Assembly (NCBI GenBank): GCA_029255685.2
Contig: CM055311.2
Coordinates: 14,964,952-15,028,951 of the forward strand
Direction: 5' to 3'
Origin: Silene conica
Lineage: Eukaryota > Streptophyta > Magnoliopsida > Caryophyllales > Caryophyllaceae
DNA: 64,000 bases
In this document: piece by piece, positions 41,250 to 53,900 of the stretch
Layout: each line of letters starts with the position of its first letter
How positions within the stretch are numbered: position 1 is the first letter of the stretch
The notes under the pieces: model-generated
Databases searched by the model: none
The model's input: the letters and a program-made list of their open reading frames with translations, nothing else
Told to the model about the DNA's origin: nothing
Translations under genes and position numbers: made by a program

Positions 41250-41545
41250 CAGACGGTCGGCAGGCAGCCGGCCTACCGGCTGACAACCCATTCAGCCTTC
41301 CCTTTTCTTAAAAATGAAAACAGCCCCAAAGGACTCCTAGCCGGTCGACAGGCAGCCGGCCTACCGGCTGGGAACCAAATCCCAACTTACGCAATAAACC
41401 CAAAGAGGCTACCAGCCGGTCGGCAGGCAGCCGGCCTACCGGCTGGCAGCTCAACACCCATTTCCTCCCAAACCCGCAAAACCCACCTAAGACGCTCCCA
41501 GCCGGTCGACCGGCGGCCGGTCGGTCGACCGGCTCAGAGAGCCTG
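41250..41545. repeat. GC-rich palindrome cluster in the gypsy LTR
   Basis: Four units 70-90 bp apart, each of the form GCCGGTCGRCAGGCAGCCGG followed by CCTACCGGCTG, able to fold into strong hairpins. The last is GCCGGTCGACCGGC followed by GGCCGGTCGGTCGACCGGC. Three of the four remain in the right LTR (55383-55582). Confidence 0.85.
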
Positions 41546-42486
41546 CTCGCGAAAAACGCAATTCCTGTAAACTCAAAACCTCGATAAATCGATACCAAAC
41601 TTTACGATTTGCAACATATGAAGTTTACCCACTATTACAAATCATCCAATAACACTATCTAACAGCAAATAAACCCATAACAATCCTCAATATGATTATA
41701 TAATGTATCCGTCGCAAGACATAAAATTCAGAAATTAAGCCAATACTCATATGGAACATCAAGTAAGCATATAATCTTCAAGTAAGGTCATTCCTAACAT
41801 GTTACTAAGTCCATTAATCATCAATCTTAAACAAAAATCAGAAACAATAACAAGAACACAACAAAACTTGCTATTTTAACAAAAAGGCCGAGTTACTCAT
41901 AATCGTCACCTTTTAAGCGTTTAAGCTCCAATCTCTTCTTCAATCTTGCCACTAACCTCCTTGTGATCTTCTAAGCCTCCTCCTACAACATGAAAAACGA
42001 TTAAAATAGGCTACACACGGATTACTCCAAAACAGCCCATTTTTGAAGTGGAACGAAATGAAAAACGGAAGTGACGGATGGTTTGCAAATTCGATGAGGA
42101 TTCCGAAAATGTTATTATTACCTCGATTTGATGAACGAATAATGAAGAAAAGAGGAAAAGAAGATGAATAAATATGGAGGTTTATGAGAAATGTGTTTAC
42201 TGTTTATTGTTTTGTTTTGAGGATGAAGGTGTCGACACAATTGGGTTTTAAGGGGTTTAAGGGTTGTCCTTTCCGTTTAAATGAAACGGGTTTGGATATC
42301 TTGAACGGGTTTTATGATATGAGTTTAGTTTGTCAAGTTTGTATTCGTCTTAAGGACTTAAGGTTCTTAAGACGGATCTTACTATTCATTTAAAATGAAA
42401 CAACATCAAATGTTAAAATATTATTTTACCCCGTAAAAATAATTAAAACCTTCAACATATACTTTACGAAAATGCGGGATGTTACA

Positions 42487-42500
42487 ATCACCCCATCTTT
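42487..42500 (-). promoter_or_regulatory. Polypurine tract of the gag-only gypsy element
   Basis: On the minus strand AAAGATGGGGTGAT directly precedes TGTAACATCCC. Confidence 0.85.
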
Positions 42501-44278
42501 CAAAAAGTTTTGTCCTCGAAACTTGAAGACAGAAATAAGTACGAAAACAACTCTATCTTTCAAAAAGAACCACGCGGGTCATGACAACCCAAAACTTTAT
42601 CTTTCGAAAAGGTTTTAAGAAGCAAAAGATTCCAAGGCACAAGTCTTGTCAATGGACGTTGGGATTCTCGTTACGTATTCAAGAGTCCGACATTCCAAAT
42701 CTGAGGCAAGTCCCAAAATTTTGTTCAAATATAGTTCAAAATTTGGTTGATTCGGTGTTGACAAGCACTACACGGGTTATCAGACGTCTCCAATAACAAG
42801 TTCTAGTGGCAGTCAACGCTGAAACCTGACAAAATCGTAAAACGTTACGCTCTTTAAACTAAGTTTTTCTTCAAATCGACCATTACTCCAAAATTCTTGG
42901 AAAAGTAAAATTGTAACAATGACCAAAAGTCGCTTCTTACGGAAGAGAAAGCAGTTTCAAATTCTTAAAACAACTAAGCTTTTTCTAAAAACAGTGAATT
43001 TAAAGTCAACAATTGGGAAGCGAGTTTTCAAGACAAACGTTTGAGAGCGCAGAAACAGTCGCAGAGCTTATTTTCGATACGAAGGGTTAGGGGTTTCAAG
43101 CCTCACGGCTGTTAGAACACAAAAGAAGGGTTGAAGGAACGGAACAATCAAGTTGAAGGCTAAAGAAGACGGTAACCTTTGCTAAACATGGGTACACTAA
43201 CCGCTCAATCCATAATCAAAACATCGTCACAATGATTTCTAGTATATCCCAAGGAGACGTTTCCGGTGACCTCGATACTCACAATGGTCTCACGGTTCCT
43301 CTTAGTCTTCTCTCATCCACAAAACAAGGTATTCCTCAACAAGAAGGTTTCCAAAACTCTGAACCGGAACTCTACCACCATAACAGCGAATCCTCAAAGC
43401 CCAAGATATGGTATACTCTATCCTATGACCTTAAATATTGACCGTTCGATCCTAGCAACCTATTTCACAAGGTTCAATATCTTAAATTCCCAAATTATCA
43501 TCACAATGAACATTCAAAACAAGATCTTACTAAGGTAACAACTTCCAAGTCAAGCAAGTCTATGACTGGTCCTCACGACTAGTTCCTCAAAACGATCCAG
43601 ATCTCAAGGTTCCTCAAAGTCTAAAGCAATATCATCCTTCCAGTTACATATTCCCGAAATTTAGATAACTCATCTCAGGTATTTCCTCAATTGACAATGA
43701 AATCAACTAACAGGTTATTAAACTCGTATGATGTAACTACTAAACTTGCATTATAGTCCACCAAATAACTACACCTAGACCAATGCATTTCCGAACTACA
43801 TCTCCCAATGAATCATTCTAGTCTATCCTCAAACTAGTGAGGGGTTCTAAATTTTCCTTTAAGTTCTTCATCAGATATAAGCTAAGATCCATTAAGTAAA
43901 CTAAGGTCGGACACTCCGTAAATTTCACAAGTCCTTTGAACATGTTTCAACACCCTTTCACATTCACCAACACTCTCGTCCCTCAAGTTTAAACAGCAAT
44001 AACTTACTTCATCTACTTATCAGACATCATCAGTACCTTTTTCTTACTATTCTAGGTTCCTCTAAATTCTCCAATGGAAATTACAAGCTTACAATCATCC
44101 ATGACTCAGCAGGGTTCTCACACCTAAGTTCCATCGAAAGCCATGTATAACACTCTACCTAGCACAATTATCTCATCGTTCACTTACTCCTCAAACTAGC
44201 AAAACATAAACACTAGGATCACCAAAATATATCCCATAAAGCTTCCTAGGTTTTCCTCAAGTAACAGCACTCTCCAAA
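42501..44278. other. Non-coding internal region of the gag-only gypsy element
   Basis: This is where protease, RT, RNase H and integrase would be in a complete element. Only short chance ORFs occur, and I find none of the pol motifs (DTG, YxDD, DDE context) on either strand. Confidence 0.75.
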
Positions 44279-45748
44279 TCACGGTCTACAGCTAACCTCA
44301 AGAAATTCCCCAGTTTGTCTATAGTAGGTTACCGCACTAGGTGTTTCAAGGAAGCAAGTTATCGGATTGAGTAAAAGGAAATGAGGATAGATTCCAAAGA
44401 AGATCGACAAGAATCTAAGGGGGGAGATTAAGATCTTAACATCTACAAGTACCACAACCATAAATAAGACGGTAGGTAAGAACATACCAGTAGGTGGGTC
44501 AGGATGAACTCCAGTCTCAGCTTGCTTCCGAACAGCTCCGGCTCCACTGGTCTCAGCCTCTAGGTCAGTAGTAGCAGCTCTGTCAACAGCGGTATTCCTC
44601 TTGGGGCACTCGAAGAAGCGATGCCAGGGCTTCTTGCAGGCATGGCAAAGATAAGGGTTACCGTGACAGTCAACTCGGGGATGAAGGGCTTTGCGACACT
44701 TGAAACATCTCAGGGGTGCCTCTGTCGAGGGTTCCATATCTCGATCCCGGGAAGTCTCAGGGTCAATAGTGATAGTTCTGTTGATGTCGACATTCCCTAC
44801 GTGGCACTCGAAAGAGCGATGTCCAAATCCTTAGCAGGTGAAGCATTGGTACGGGTCACCATAACAGTCAACTCTAGGATGAAGATCCTTGCGGCACTTG
44901 AAGCACTTTAGGGAAACATCCGATGGGAGGCTCATGCTCCGGATTTGGGAAGTCTTAGCTCTCTGGGACTTCTTGTTCTTCTGGGGACACTTCCTCTTTC
45001 CAAGAGGAGAGGAGGCAGGAGGGCTAAGAGGTCTCCCGCTTCGGCATCTATGCAAAGGCGGTTGAGGAGGAGAGAAGGCTCTAGCTCCTTCACAGTAGAT
45101 CTGGTAAGGGTCCTCCGCTCGTAAGATACTATAGTAACTCTGGAAATAAGAAGTCGGGTCACCACTGGCTACACTCCTAGTCTCGGCATTAAGCTTGCTC
45201 CGAAACAGGTAGGCTTTGTCTTCCTCTCTCTCAAATAGCTGTGGGACAAAGTGGATTAGCTCCTCAAATCGATTGGTGAAGGCTTGAACAGAAAGGGTTC
45301 CTTGGCGAAGGTTCATGAACTCGGTCATCTTATCTTGACGTATGTCCCTGTGGTAAAACCTCATGCCAAGAAGAGTCTTGAAACGGCTCCAAGTGAAAGT
45401 AGGGTCACGAGTAGCAGGAGCACTGAGTGTTAACCACCAGCTTCTAGCCTCACGAACTAAGAAATGAGATGCTACTAGGGTCTGATCCTCAGGACGAACA
45501 CCATAAATCATGAAGTTCCTTTCCATGTCAAAGAACCAAGCGGTGAGGGTCGCAGCACTGGTCTCTCCGTCGAATGTCTTAGCTGCATTCCTCCACATCT
45601 GTGTGATAGTCCAAGCAAATCCTCCAGGTTGGTTACTTCCCGAGGTTTGAAGCGAAGAAGAAGGCATAGACGACCTAGCTATGCAATCCTGAAGAGTTTG
45701 AATGAGGGCTTGCGTCCCAGCATTCTCATCATTGGTTAGCTCTGTCAT
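44279..45748 (-). pseudogene. Gypsy Gag with four CCHC zinc knuckles, one internal stop
   Basis: Read from 45748, residues about 55-160 form a Retrotrans_gag core (AAKTFDGETSAATLTAWFFD, ASHFLVREARSWW, FKTLLGMRFYHRDIRQDKM, FMNLRQGTLSVQAFTNRFEE). A basic linker (PLGKRKCPQKNKKSQRAK) leads to zinc knuckles CFKCRKDLHPRVDC (about residue 278) and CFTC-stop-GFGHRSFEC, then a second pair CFKCRKALHPRVDC and CHACKKPWHRFFEC. All four fit C-X2-C-X4-H-X4-C. The single stop (TAA, 44831-44833) sits inside the second knuckle where the fourth has Lys, a one-base change from AAA. Frames on both sides agree, so without the stop Gag is about 489 codons. The C-terminus is hydrophobic and unlike known Gag ends. 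Confidence 0.8.
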
Positions 45749-45906
45749 TCTTCAATCATAAGAGAATAAACCGTTAGAAGTATCCCTTACAAGGCACAAA
45801 CAGACTACAATATAAGTCCTTAAATCTACCCCATCTCTCATTCATTATTTGTTTATTTGGTCAAGTTAAGGTTGGGGGTCACATGAGTGCGTCGGGAGCA
45901 ATAATG

Positions 45907-45919
45907 CTCTGATACCAAC
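45907..45919 (-). promoter_or_regulatory. Primer-binding site of the gag-only gypsy element (initiator tRNA-Met)
   Basis: On the minus strand TTGGTATCAGAGC follows the LTR end (GGTTTTACAG) within two bases. Confidence 0.88.
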
Positions 45920-46198
45920 TGTAAAACCCCTCGCGAAAGCGGAAAATTAAAACATTGAAAATACTAAAAATGCAGCGGAATTAAAACTTTTTAACATAAA
46001 CATGCGAGGTGAATTAAACGGAAAACTGAAACTGACATAAACCGAAATAGATAAGTAACAGTTCTAAGTACGAAAACCAAATATATACAACAGCCTGAGA
46101 TGGAACATCCCTACAGGCACCAAACGTATACTGTATCAAAACTAAGAGTCTAGCTAATCGATGGAAGTGTAAATCATATGATGAAAGGATCATCACTC
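45920..46198 (-). repeat. Gag-only gypsy 5' LTR, first piece
   Basis: Matches 39649-39920 closely (TGTAAAACCCCTCGCGAAAG). It ends with CACTC, the TSD of Copia-B(+), and resumes at 54911. Confidence 0.92.
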
Positions 46199-47188
46199 TG
46201 TTGGGGCTGGTGTCCTTGACAATTAAGTACAATGACTTATTAAATCTCTTTAAGGATCACAAGGGCATACTTTTGTATTATTACCAGTTGATCCACGTTT
46301 ATCAATAACGGTTGGCTTGCTAGATAAGTTTGACGTTATTGTCATACGGATGGCGGTGATCAACTGGTCCCTATATGTCACACCTATAGGACACGTTTGA
46401 GAGATGTGAAGGTATGAAAATACAGTCACATTTATGCCGGATATGACTAAACAGTTAGTCAGAGGTGTTGACTAATAAATTAGTCAATAAGATGTTGAGA
46501 TTATTATTTAATACGGATTAAATAATTTTAGCTAATACGGATTACAAGATTAATTCGTAAATTAAATATAAACGGTTATATTTAATTAAATATAGTATTC
46601 GCGTATTAATATAAACAGTTATATTAATTTGGGTAATTATACAATATCGTATTTTGTCAGACCATTATTAATATATCGACTGTATTAATATCTGATAACA
46701 TGTTACGATTTATAAATAAAACCCGCGAACAACTTAAAGCTAAACGGGTCGAATCACGCATAGGTATAAGGTAAGAGTGGAAAAAGCCCACTCCTACCCT
46801 ACCCGTTCGGCCGACCATGTGGTACTACATAAGGAGAGTTTTTCTCCTTATGTCAGTTACTGGTTGAATCACAATCTCAAGAATTAGGGTTTTGAGAACA
46901 TCTTTTTCCCAAAACTCAGATCTCACATCAAAAACCTCACAAAAGCTCTCCCCATATTGCAAGGCAATTGGAGAGTATTTTCTAGCACACGCGGCATCAT
47001 CTCAATCAAGTCTTGGGTGCAAGTTATAGGAGGGAATTTACTTTAATTCCTGTTCTTAGGCCATAAGCACAAAGGACCAAAGGTTGAATCCTTTTTCATG
47101 CTTTTTATTAACTTATGACTATAAACACAACTGTATTTTTCATTATAATCCTGCAAGTTTAGGGTGAATACATGCTCTATTCCCCTCA
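46199..47188 (+). repeat. Copia-B(+) 5' LTR
   Basis: TGTTGGGGCTGG...ATTCCCCTCA, 990 bp, same length as the 3' LTR. It should carry the promoter of the element. Confidence 0.95.
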
Positions 47189-47206
47189 AGTGGTATCAGA
47201 GCCTTA
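47189..47206 (+). promoter_or_regulatory. Copia-B(+) primer-binding site (initiator tRNA-Met)
   Basis: AGTGGTATCAGAGCCTTA directly follows the 5' LTR; TGGTATCAGAGCC pairs with initiator tRNA-Met. Confidence 0.92.
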
Positions 47207-49021
47207 GGCCATGAAAATTTTACTTTTGTGTTTTTCATAAGTTTTTTTTTAAAAAAGATTTTGAAAAATCTCGTTTCTGCCGCTGCGTCGGTCGGTCGAC
47301 CAGTATTAGCGGTCGGTCGACCGCCCCTGTGTGAGTTTTCTTTTTTTTTTTAAAAACAGTTTCCTTTGTGGGTTTTCGATCTTGTTTTTCGATTCCTGTT
47401 TACATATTGTTAATTAATCGATATTCTTGACAATATGTGAACCTTTGTTGATGTTATTTTTGATTTACTTGTTTTAAATCAAAGTTTAAAAGGTAAAAAC
47501 TTGTGTTAATTTCAAAAATTGCAGCGTTTTGCGTTTTCTGAAATTCGTTTTTACTTCATGTTGGTCGGTCGACCTAATTAATAGGTCGGTCGACCGATTT
47601 CACTGTTGCAAAATTTTTCCGTTTTTCGGCAGGAGGTCGGTCGACCACAAGTTCTGGTCGGTCGACCTCCCCCCTGTAACAGACTCGTTTTTTATTTTAT
47701 TTTCGAAAATAACATGTTTTATTTTCACATGGCTTAAAATAATATACTATATACGGAAATAGTGTATTATTTAGTGAAACGGTTCACCCTCGTTTGATAC
47801 ATATTGTTTTAAAACAGTTTAAAATAATGGATTATATGTTTGTTAAAATTGGTGATTAAAACGGTATAGTCACTTAATTTTAATCTTAAAAGGTGGTTTG
47901 GTATAAATTTATTAATCATAATAACAGTATTATGTCATGTATGAATTTTATTTAGTTGATGCATTTTATTTATCGTCTTGTGAATGCCTTGAATGCTTTC
48001 AATAACGTATTTAATTTTTGCAAACGGTTGTAACTTAGTGTGACCTTAGAAGATTGTGTCACCGTAATGATGGGACACGATCTTGCTTGTAATTTTGAGA
48101 TCTTGAATCTCCGTTTTGGGTTTTTGCCATGTAATTACTTTTGTATTTAAATTAGAATGTATCTAGGACTACTTTTGTAATTTAAATTAGTAATTTTGTG
48201 AAGACCAAAGACAAGACGGAGACCGGATGCTCACTCCCGCTGCAAGGACCAAGATGGAGCATCAAGACAAGCTTCTAGGGTCCAACAGTGGATTCCAAGT
48301 TGTTTTATGTTTATTTTGGTAGGATAGGCCACACTAGGACTTTTATTTACGTTTATTGCATTTATCTTTATGCTTTCATCGATAATAGCTTGCATCATTT
48401 TCCGCCTAAAAACCAAACCACCTATATCATGCCTGAAAACTGACTCATGTAGAGGTCACGCGTTAGTTTTCTGTGACAATACAGATGTCACATGTCTTTA
48501 AAAGCCATCACTTTATTTAATTCATTCACGCAAATGCTAGTTTTTAGTTCACTTAAATATGGATAAATAAAAGTTGATGGGGTCTTCCTCGTATAACCAA
48601 AAATTGAGATTAGTCTTTATAAATCAGCCTCCCATGAATCCCTTCTTCGTCGGTAGGCATAATATGACCCCTTCTACGTCGGGTAAGTGGGAACAGATGA
48701 TTTATTTTATCTCAACATCATGGTCACTCGATAATATTCCAGTGACTGAGATGGACTAATAGATAGGATATACGGAAATCTATCGACCAAGAGTTCCAAC
48801 GATTGGAATTAGCCAAACTGTGGGCTTATCAATATACGGAAATTGAGTCTTGGGATCGTTTATATAATTCTTGAGGGAGATCAATTATATAAATGCATGA
48901 GTCTACGAGTTTAAATTCAATTTAATATAGACTTAAATCACAACAATAAGTTGCTTATATGGTTTTGTTTTATCTTCTTTTCAGTGTAGAACACGTTCAT
49001 TAAAACTGCTGTAAAACTAAA
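47207..49021 (+). other. Copia-B(+) long untranslated leader with paired palindromes
   Basis: About 1.8 kb without a gene. Three pairs of GGTCGGTCGACC occur at about 47286-47324, 47563-47599 and 47635-47672. Within each pair the copies are 9-12 bases apart, and each copy contains the palindrome GTCGAC. They could fold into hairpins in the genomic RNA and are candidates for packaging or dimer-initiation signals. The distal part (48500-49000) matches 39000-39500 of Copia-B(-). Confidence 0.7.
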
Positions 49022-52000
49022 ATGGCTGGTGAAGACCCAATGCCAAGTGCCAAGCTAGCACGTGAATCCTGGCTAAAAGCCTTCATGGACTCCATGAATC
49101 AGTCAACTAGACTGAGGAATGATGGGTCAAACTTCTCTGACTGGGAGGCAGCACTACGGAATGCTGCCATTGCTGACGGAAAGCTTAAGTTTTTAACTGA
49201 GCCCATTCCGCCACACCCAGGAACTGGAGCTAGAGCCAACGAAATTCGCGCTCATAGCGATTTCGTTATGGAAGCGGGTGCGATAAAGAACGTACTCATC
49301 TATGCAATGGAATCTAATTTGCAAAGACGCTTCATAACCCATGGTGCAAACAAGATTTTCACCACGCTCACTAACGAATTCTCCAAGGCTCCGAGAATCG
49401 TTTCTTATGAGCATACCTGTCGCTTCTTTGAGGCGAAACTCCAGAAGGGCCAAGCTGTTAGCCCACATATTCTCAACATGATTGAGAATATCGAGAAACT
49501 GGAGTCCCTAAACTGCAAGATCAGTGAGAACATCATCGTTGATCGCATGCTTCATTCGCTTCATGATGGGTTCGCCCTCTTTAGGGCCAACTACTACATG
49601 AACGACATGAAGAAGACTCCTCATGAGCTCCACTCCCTTCTCGTACAGACTGAGAAGGATCTGAAATTAAGTGGGAGCATGAAGCAGGATGTTCTCATGA
49701 TCTCCAGTAAGGGAAAAGGTAAAGGGAAGGCTAAAGCTCAGGGCGACCTAGCAGTAGGTAAGCCCAGGTTCAAGAAACCAGGATTTGCTAAGAGTGGGCC
49801 AGGTGAGTCGAGTAACTCACAAGGCAAGACAAAGAGCAAGGATACAAGCATGGAATGTCACCATTGCCACAAGACTGGGCATTGGAGGCGCTCATGCCCC
49901 GTGTATCGCGAGGACATTAAGGCAGGCCGTGTTACTCCTGTTGGTATGTCTTCTTCTTCTTTTATTCACATGATTGAGATTAACCATGCAAGTTGCGGAA
50001 CTTGGGTACTTGATACTGGTTGTGGTTCTCATCTATGTAATCATGTGCAGGGCCTCCGAAACCAAGAACCCCTAACCAAGGGTGAGGTGGACCTGCGTGT
50101 CGGGAATGGAGCACGTGTGGCTGCAGTCTCGAAGGGAACATACGTAATCCAGCTTCCAAGTGGATTCGAGTTATTTTTATATAACTGTTATTATGTTCCT
50201 AGTTTATCCAAAAACATTATTTCAGTTTCTGCACTTGAAAAACTTGGTTTTTCATTTGTAATAGAGAATAATAGCTGTATTTTCTCCTTACACAATATGA
50301 TTTATGGCAAGGCAGTTTCCATGAATGGAATTTATGTTTTAGATCAAACTACCGAGATATTACATGTGAATAATAAAAGAATAAAGGTAGGTGACAAAGA
50401 TCAAACTTACCTATGGCATTGTCGTATGGGACAAATAAATGAGAAACGCGTTAAACAGCTCATACAGAATGGAGCTATTTCGCCCTTTGATTTCGAATCA
50501 TATGGCACGTGTGAATCATGTCTCATCGGCAAAATGACTCGTATTTCCTTCAAAGGTGTTGGAATGCGCGCTGCCGACCTATTAGGACTCATACATACGG
50601 ACGTATGTGGCCCTATGTCGATCAACGCACGAGATGGCTATAGGTATTTCATCACTTTCACGGATGATTTGAGTAGATATGGCTATGTCTACTTAATGAA
50701 GCACAAAAGTGAATCCTTTGACAAGTTCAAAGAATACCAGAATCGGGTATAGAACCAGCTGGGTAGAAAGATTAAAGCACTACGCTCGGATCGTGGTGGT
50801 GAGTATCTTTCACGCGAGTTTGATCAACACCTTAAAGACTGTGGGATCTTGCTACAGTTGACTCCACCTGGAACACCACAATTAAATGGTGTGTCCGAAC
50901 GGAGAAATCGAACTTTACTCGATATGGTTCGATCCATGATGAGTCACACCGTTGTGCCTGATTCATTGTGGGGATATGCTCTTTTGTCAGCCGCTCTAAT
51001 ACTTAACCGAAGTCCGCCTAAAGCTGTTGACAAGACTCCATTCGAGTTATGGAAGGGAACGGTCCCCAACTTGTCCTTTATTCGGGTTTGGGGCTGCGAG
51101 GCTTATGTCAAGTGGAGACACGAGGATAAGCTCGGCCCGCGATCGGTCAAGACATACTTTATAGGCTACCCAAAGGGAACGTTTGGTCATTACTTCTACT
51201 CGCCTACCGAACAACGTGTTTTTGTTGCGGCTAGTGCGACGTTCTTAGAGAAAGAATTTCTCAAGAACAAGTCGAGTAATAGAACCTTCGAGTTATCGGA
51301 GGTTCAAGAACCAACTATCGAGCAACCATTGGAGGAAACAGTTCCTTCACCCGAGGCTGCGGTAGATATCCCTGAGGAACCTAGGAGGTCGGGAAGAGTC
51401 TCTATTCCACCGGACAGATACATTGGTATGGTCGAGGAACACGATACAGATGACGTCTTACTCCTAGAGGGTAATGAACCCACAACCTATAAAGGTGCCA
51501 TGACCAGTTCTGACTCAAAGCTATGGCTAGAAGCCATGCAATCCGAGATGGACTCCATGTATGAGAACAACGTGTGGGATCTTGTGGACCTACCTGCAAA
51601 GGTACGTCCCCTTCAATGCAAATGGCTTTACAAGATAAAGCATGCCGTGGAAGGACAACAAGATATCCACAAGGCTAGACTAGTTGCTAAAGGTTTCACT
51701 CAAGTGCCAGGCTTGCACTATGATGAGATCTTTGCACCCGTAGTCATGCTACGTTCCATTCGGATTATCTTAGCGATCGCCGCATTTCATGACTATGAAA
51801 TATGGCAAATGGACGTTAAAACCGCCTTCTTAAACGGTTATTTGGAGGAAGAGTTGTACATGGTACAACCCGAGGGTTTTATCGATCCAGCACATCCTAA
51901 GAAAGTTTGCAAGCTTAAGCGTTCCATCTATGGACTTAAGCAAGCATCGCGGAGTTGGAATCATCGCTTCGACCAAGTGATAAAAGAGAATGGATTCATT

Positions 52001-53053
52001 CGATCAGTCGAGGAACCATGTCTCTATATCAAGTCGAGTGGGAGCAAGATTGTATTCCTAGTACTGTATGTCGACGACATACTCTTGATTGGGAATGACA
52101 TACCTCTCTTATCTTCGGTTAAAGCATGGTTGAAAAACCATTTCCAGATGAAAGATCTGGGAGAGGCACAAAGAATTTTGGGCATCCGTATCTACAGGGA
52201 TAGATCACGACGGATGTTGTCTCTCAGTCAGGAGTCTTATATAGAGAAGATTCTGGAGAGATTCAGCATGACGAACTCCAAGAAGGGGTTCCTTCCTATG
52301 ACTCCTGGGCTTCACTTGAGCAAGACTCAAGAAGCTAAGTCAATGGAAGAGAAAGAGCGCATGGGTCGGATTCCTTATGCTTCGGCAATAGGATCGATCA
52401 TGTATGCCATGATATGCACACGTCCTGACGTTGCATATGCATTGAGTATGACAAGTCGATTCCAAGCTCATCCAGGTGAACAACACTGGATGGCCGTGAA
52501 AAACATTCTTAAGTACCTACGGAGGACTAAAGATTGGGGATTGACTTACGGAGGCGACTCGACGCTCTGCGCCACGGGTTACGCAGATGCTAGCTTCCAA
52601 ACGGATCGAGATGACTCGAAATCTCAGTCTGGATTCGTTTTTACTCTTAATGGCGCTGCTGTCAGCTGGAAAAGTTCTAAACAGAGTGTTACAGCAGATT
52701 CTACGACTGAGTCCGAGTACTATGCCGCCTCAGAAGCAACTAAGGAAGCAATATGGATGCGTCAATTCTTACAAGGACTATCAGTAGTGCCTAGTTCGAA
52801 TGAACCAATCACCGTCTATTGTGACAATAGCGGTGCCATCTTCCAAGCTAAGGAGCATAAGTCTAGCAGCAAGGCTAGGCATGTACAACGGAAAACTCAT
52901 CTAATCAGAGATTACGTGGAGCAAAAGGAGATTTTTATTGAAAAGATCGCTACGGATGACAACATAGCCGATCCTCTCACAAAAGCATTACCACGTGATA
53001 AGCATGAAGGGCACATTCATTCCATGGGAATTGGATGTGTTCCTAAGTTGTAG
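49022..53053 (+). CDS. Copia-B(+) Gag-Pol polyprotein with one internal TAG
   Basis: A single frame of 1344 codons from MAGEDPMPSAKLARESWLKA to the TAG at 53051-53053, broken only by TAG at codon 577 (50750-50752), where Copia-B(-) has CAG. In order: capsid-like Gag (1-230), basic KGKGKGKAKAQ (about 230-245), zinc knuckle CHHCHKTGHWRRSC (about 279), protease WVLDTGCGSHLC (about 330), pre-integrase LWHCRMGQINEKR, integrase HTDVCGPM / LRSDRGGEY / [28 protein letters not shown] and YVDDILLIGND (about 1014), RNase H GYADASF / [10 protein letters not shown] / YCDNSGAIF / RHVQRKTHLIRDY. The stop lies between the first and second catalytic residues of integrase, so without readthrough only Gag, protease and part of integrase would be made. 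All other catalytic residues look intact. Confidence 0.9.
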
Positions 53054-53900
53054 TACTCTTTTATGAATTCATGTAATAATTCATTTTCTCGTGTACCCTA
53101 TTCAACCTTATTGTTATGATATAAAATGTTTTGTTTCTCATGTGGAATTGTACGCCAATTTTGAACACCACAAAGTGAACTGATTAACATTACATCGTTT
53201 TGGTCCTTGATTACCCACTTGAGCTGATAACTCAGGTAATCATTTTGTGACGTTGGTTGATGGTGGGTTCAACGAGCCATAAGTCACGTGGATGACTGAC
53301 CAATCACAAAGGCGAGTTATACGGATATCTCGTAGGACACCCCGTGACAACGTTATGGAGTCCTAAATGTTTTATAACATTGGGTGCCAGGTCGTGGATA
53401 GGACCTCCATAGTGTTCCTTAGAGTCGAGTCTTTTGACTTTCAACTGTTTCTTGAGATTAAGACAGATTTTGGGTAACTTTGGTTTCTTTCCCACGGTCA
53501 CCGTAACAGGGGCCAAGAGGATTTTTTCTGGGTTATTTCATGCTGGGCGATATCGGCAGGATTCGAGTTGAGGGAAATATCCAAACCCTTATCAGGATTT
53601 TATCATTTCTCAGGGCCACTCGAGGAGTAGTAACTGAAATGCATGGCCATGCTCGAATACAGATTCGTTTTATCAGTTAAGTTACTCTCTAGTCGGGGAA
53701 ACCACTCTTGATACAGATCGCTTGTGAGATACGACCTTTGCGAATGCGGATTTGCAAATTGTCTTACATTGAGTGGGAGAAATTTTAAAAGGATATGAGA
53801 TTCGGTTATCGCACCTACACTTGTACGGACAAGTGGGAGTTTGTTGGAGATTGTGTCCTCCACATGTAGTGTGATAACGTCATTGCACATACCCTTGTAC
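53054..53900 (+). other. Copia-B(+) 3' tail
   Basis: Non-coding, conserved with Copia-B(-) 34067-34930. It contains the block TCTCAGGGCCACTCGAGGAG (near 53610) and purine tracts AGTGGGAGA at about 53775 and AGTGGGAGT at about 53830, upstream of the true PPT. Confidence 0.75.

Larger units (their letters stand above)
39649..42486 (-). repeat. Gag-only gypsy 3' LTR (full length)
   Basis: A 2838 bp LTR. It contains a tandem array (40384-40940), two copies of a GAGCCGGTTTCCC block about 866 bp apart (40184, 41050) and four GC-rich palindrome units (41250-41542). The right LTR lacks most of the first and one of the last. Confidence 0.9.

Noticed and set aside
41308..41598. Arg/Pro/Gly-rich ORFs over the palindrome cluster (also 55173-55616 and 55336-55644)
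   Set aside because: They are translations of GC-rich hairpin repeats read in both directions, not genes.
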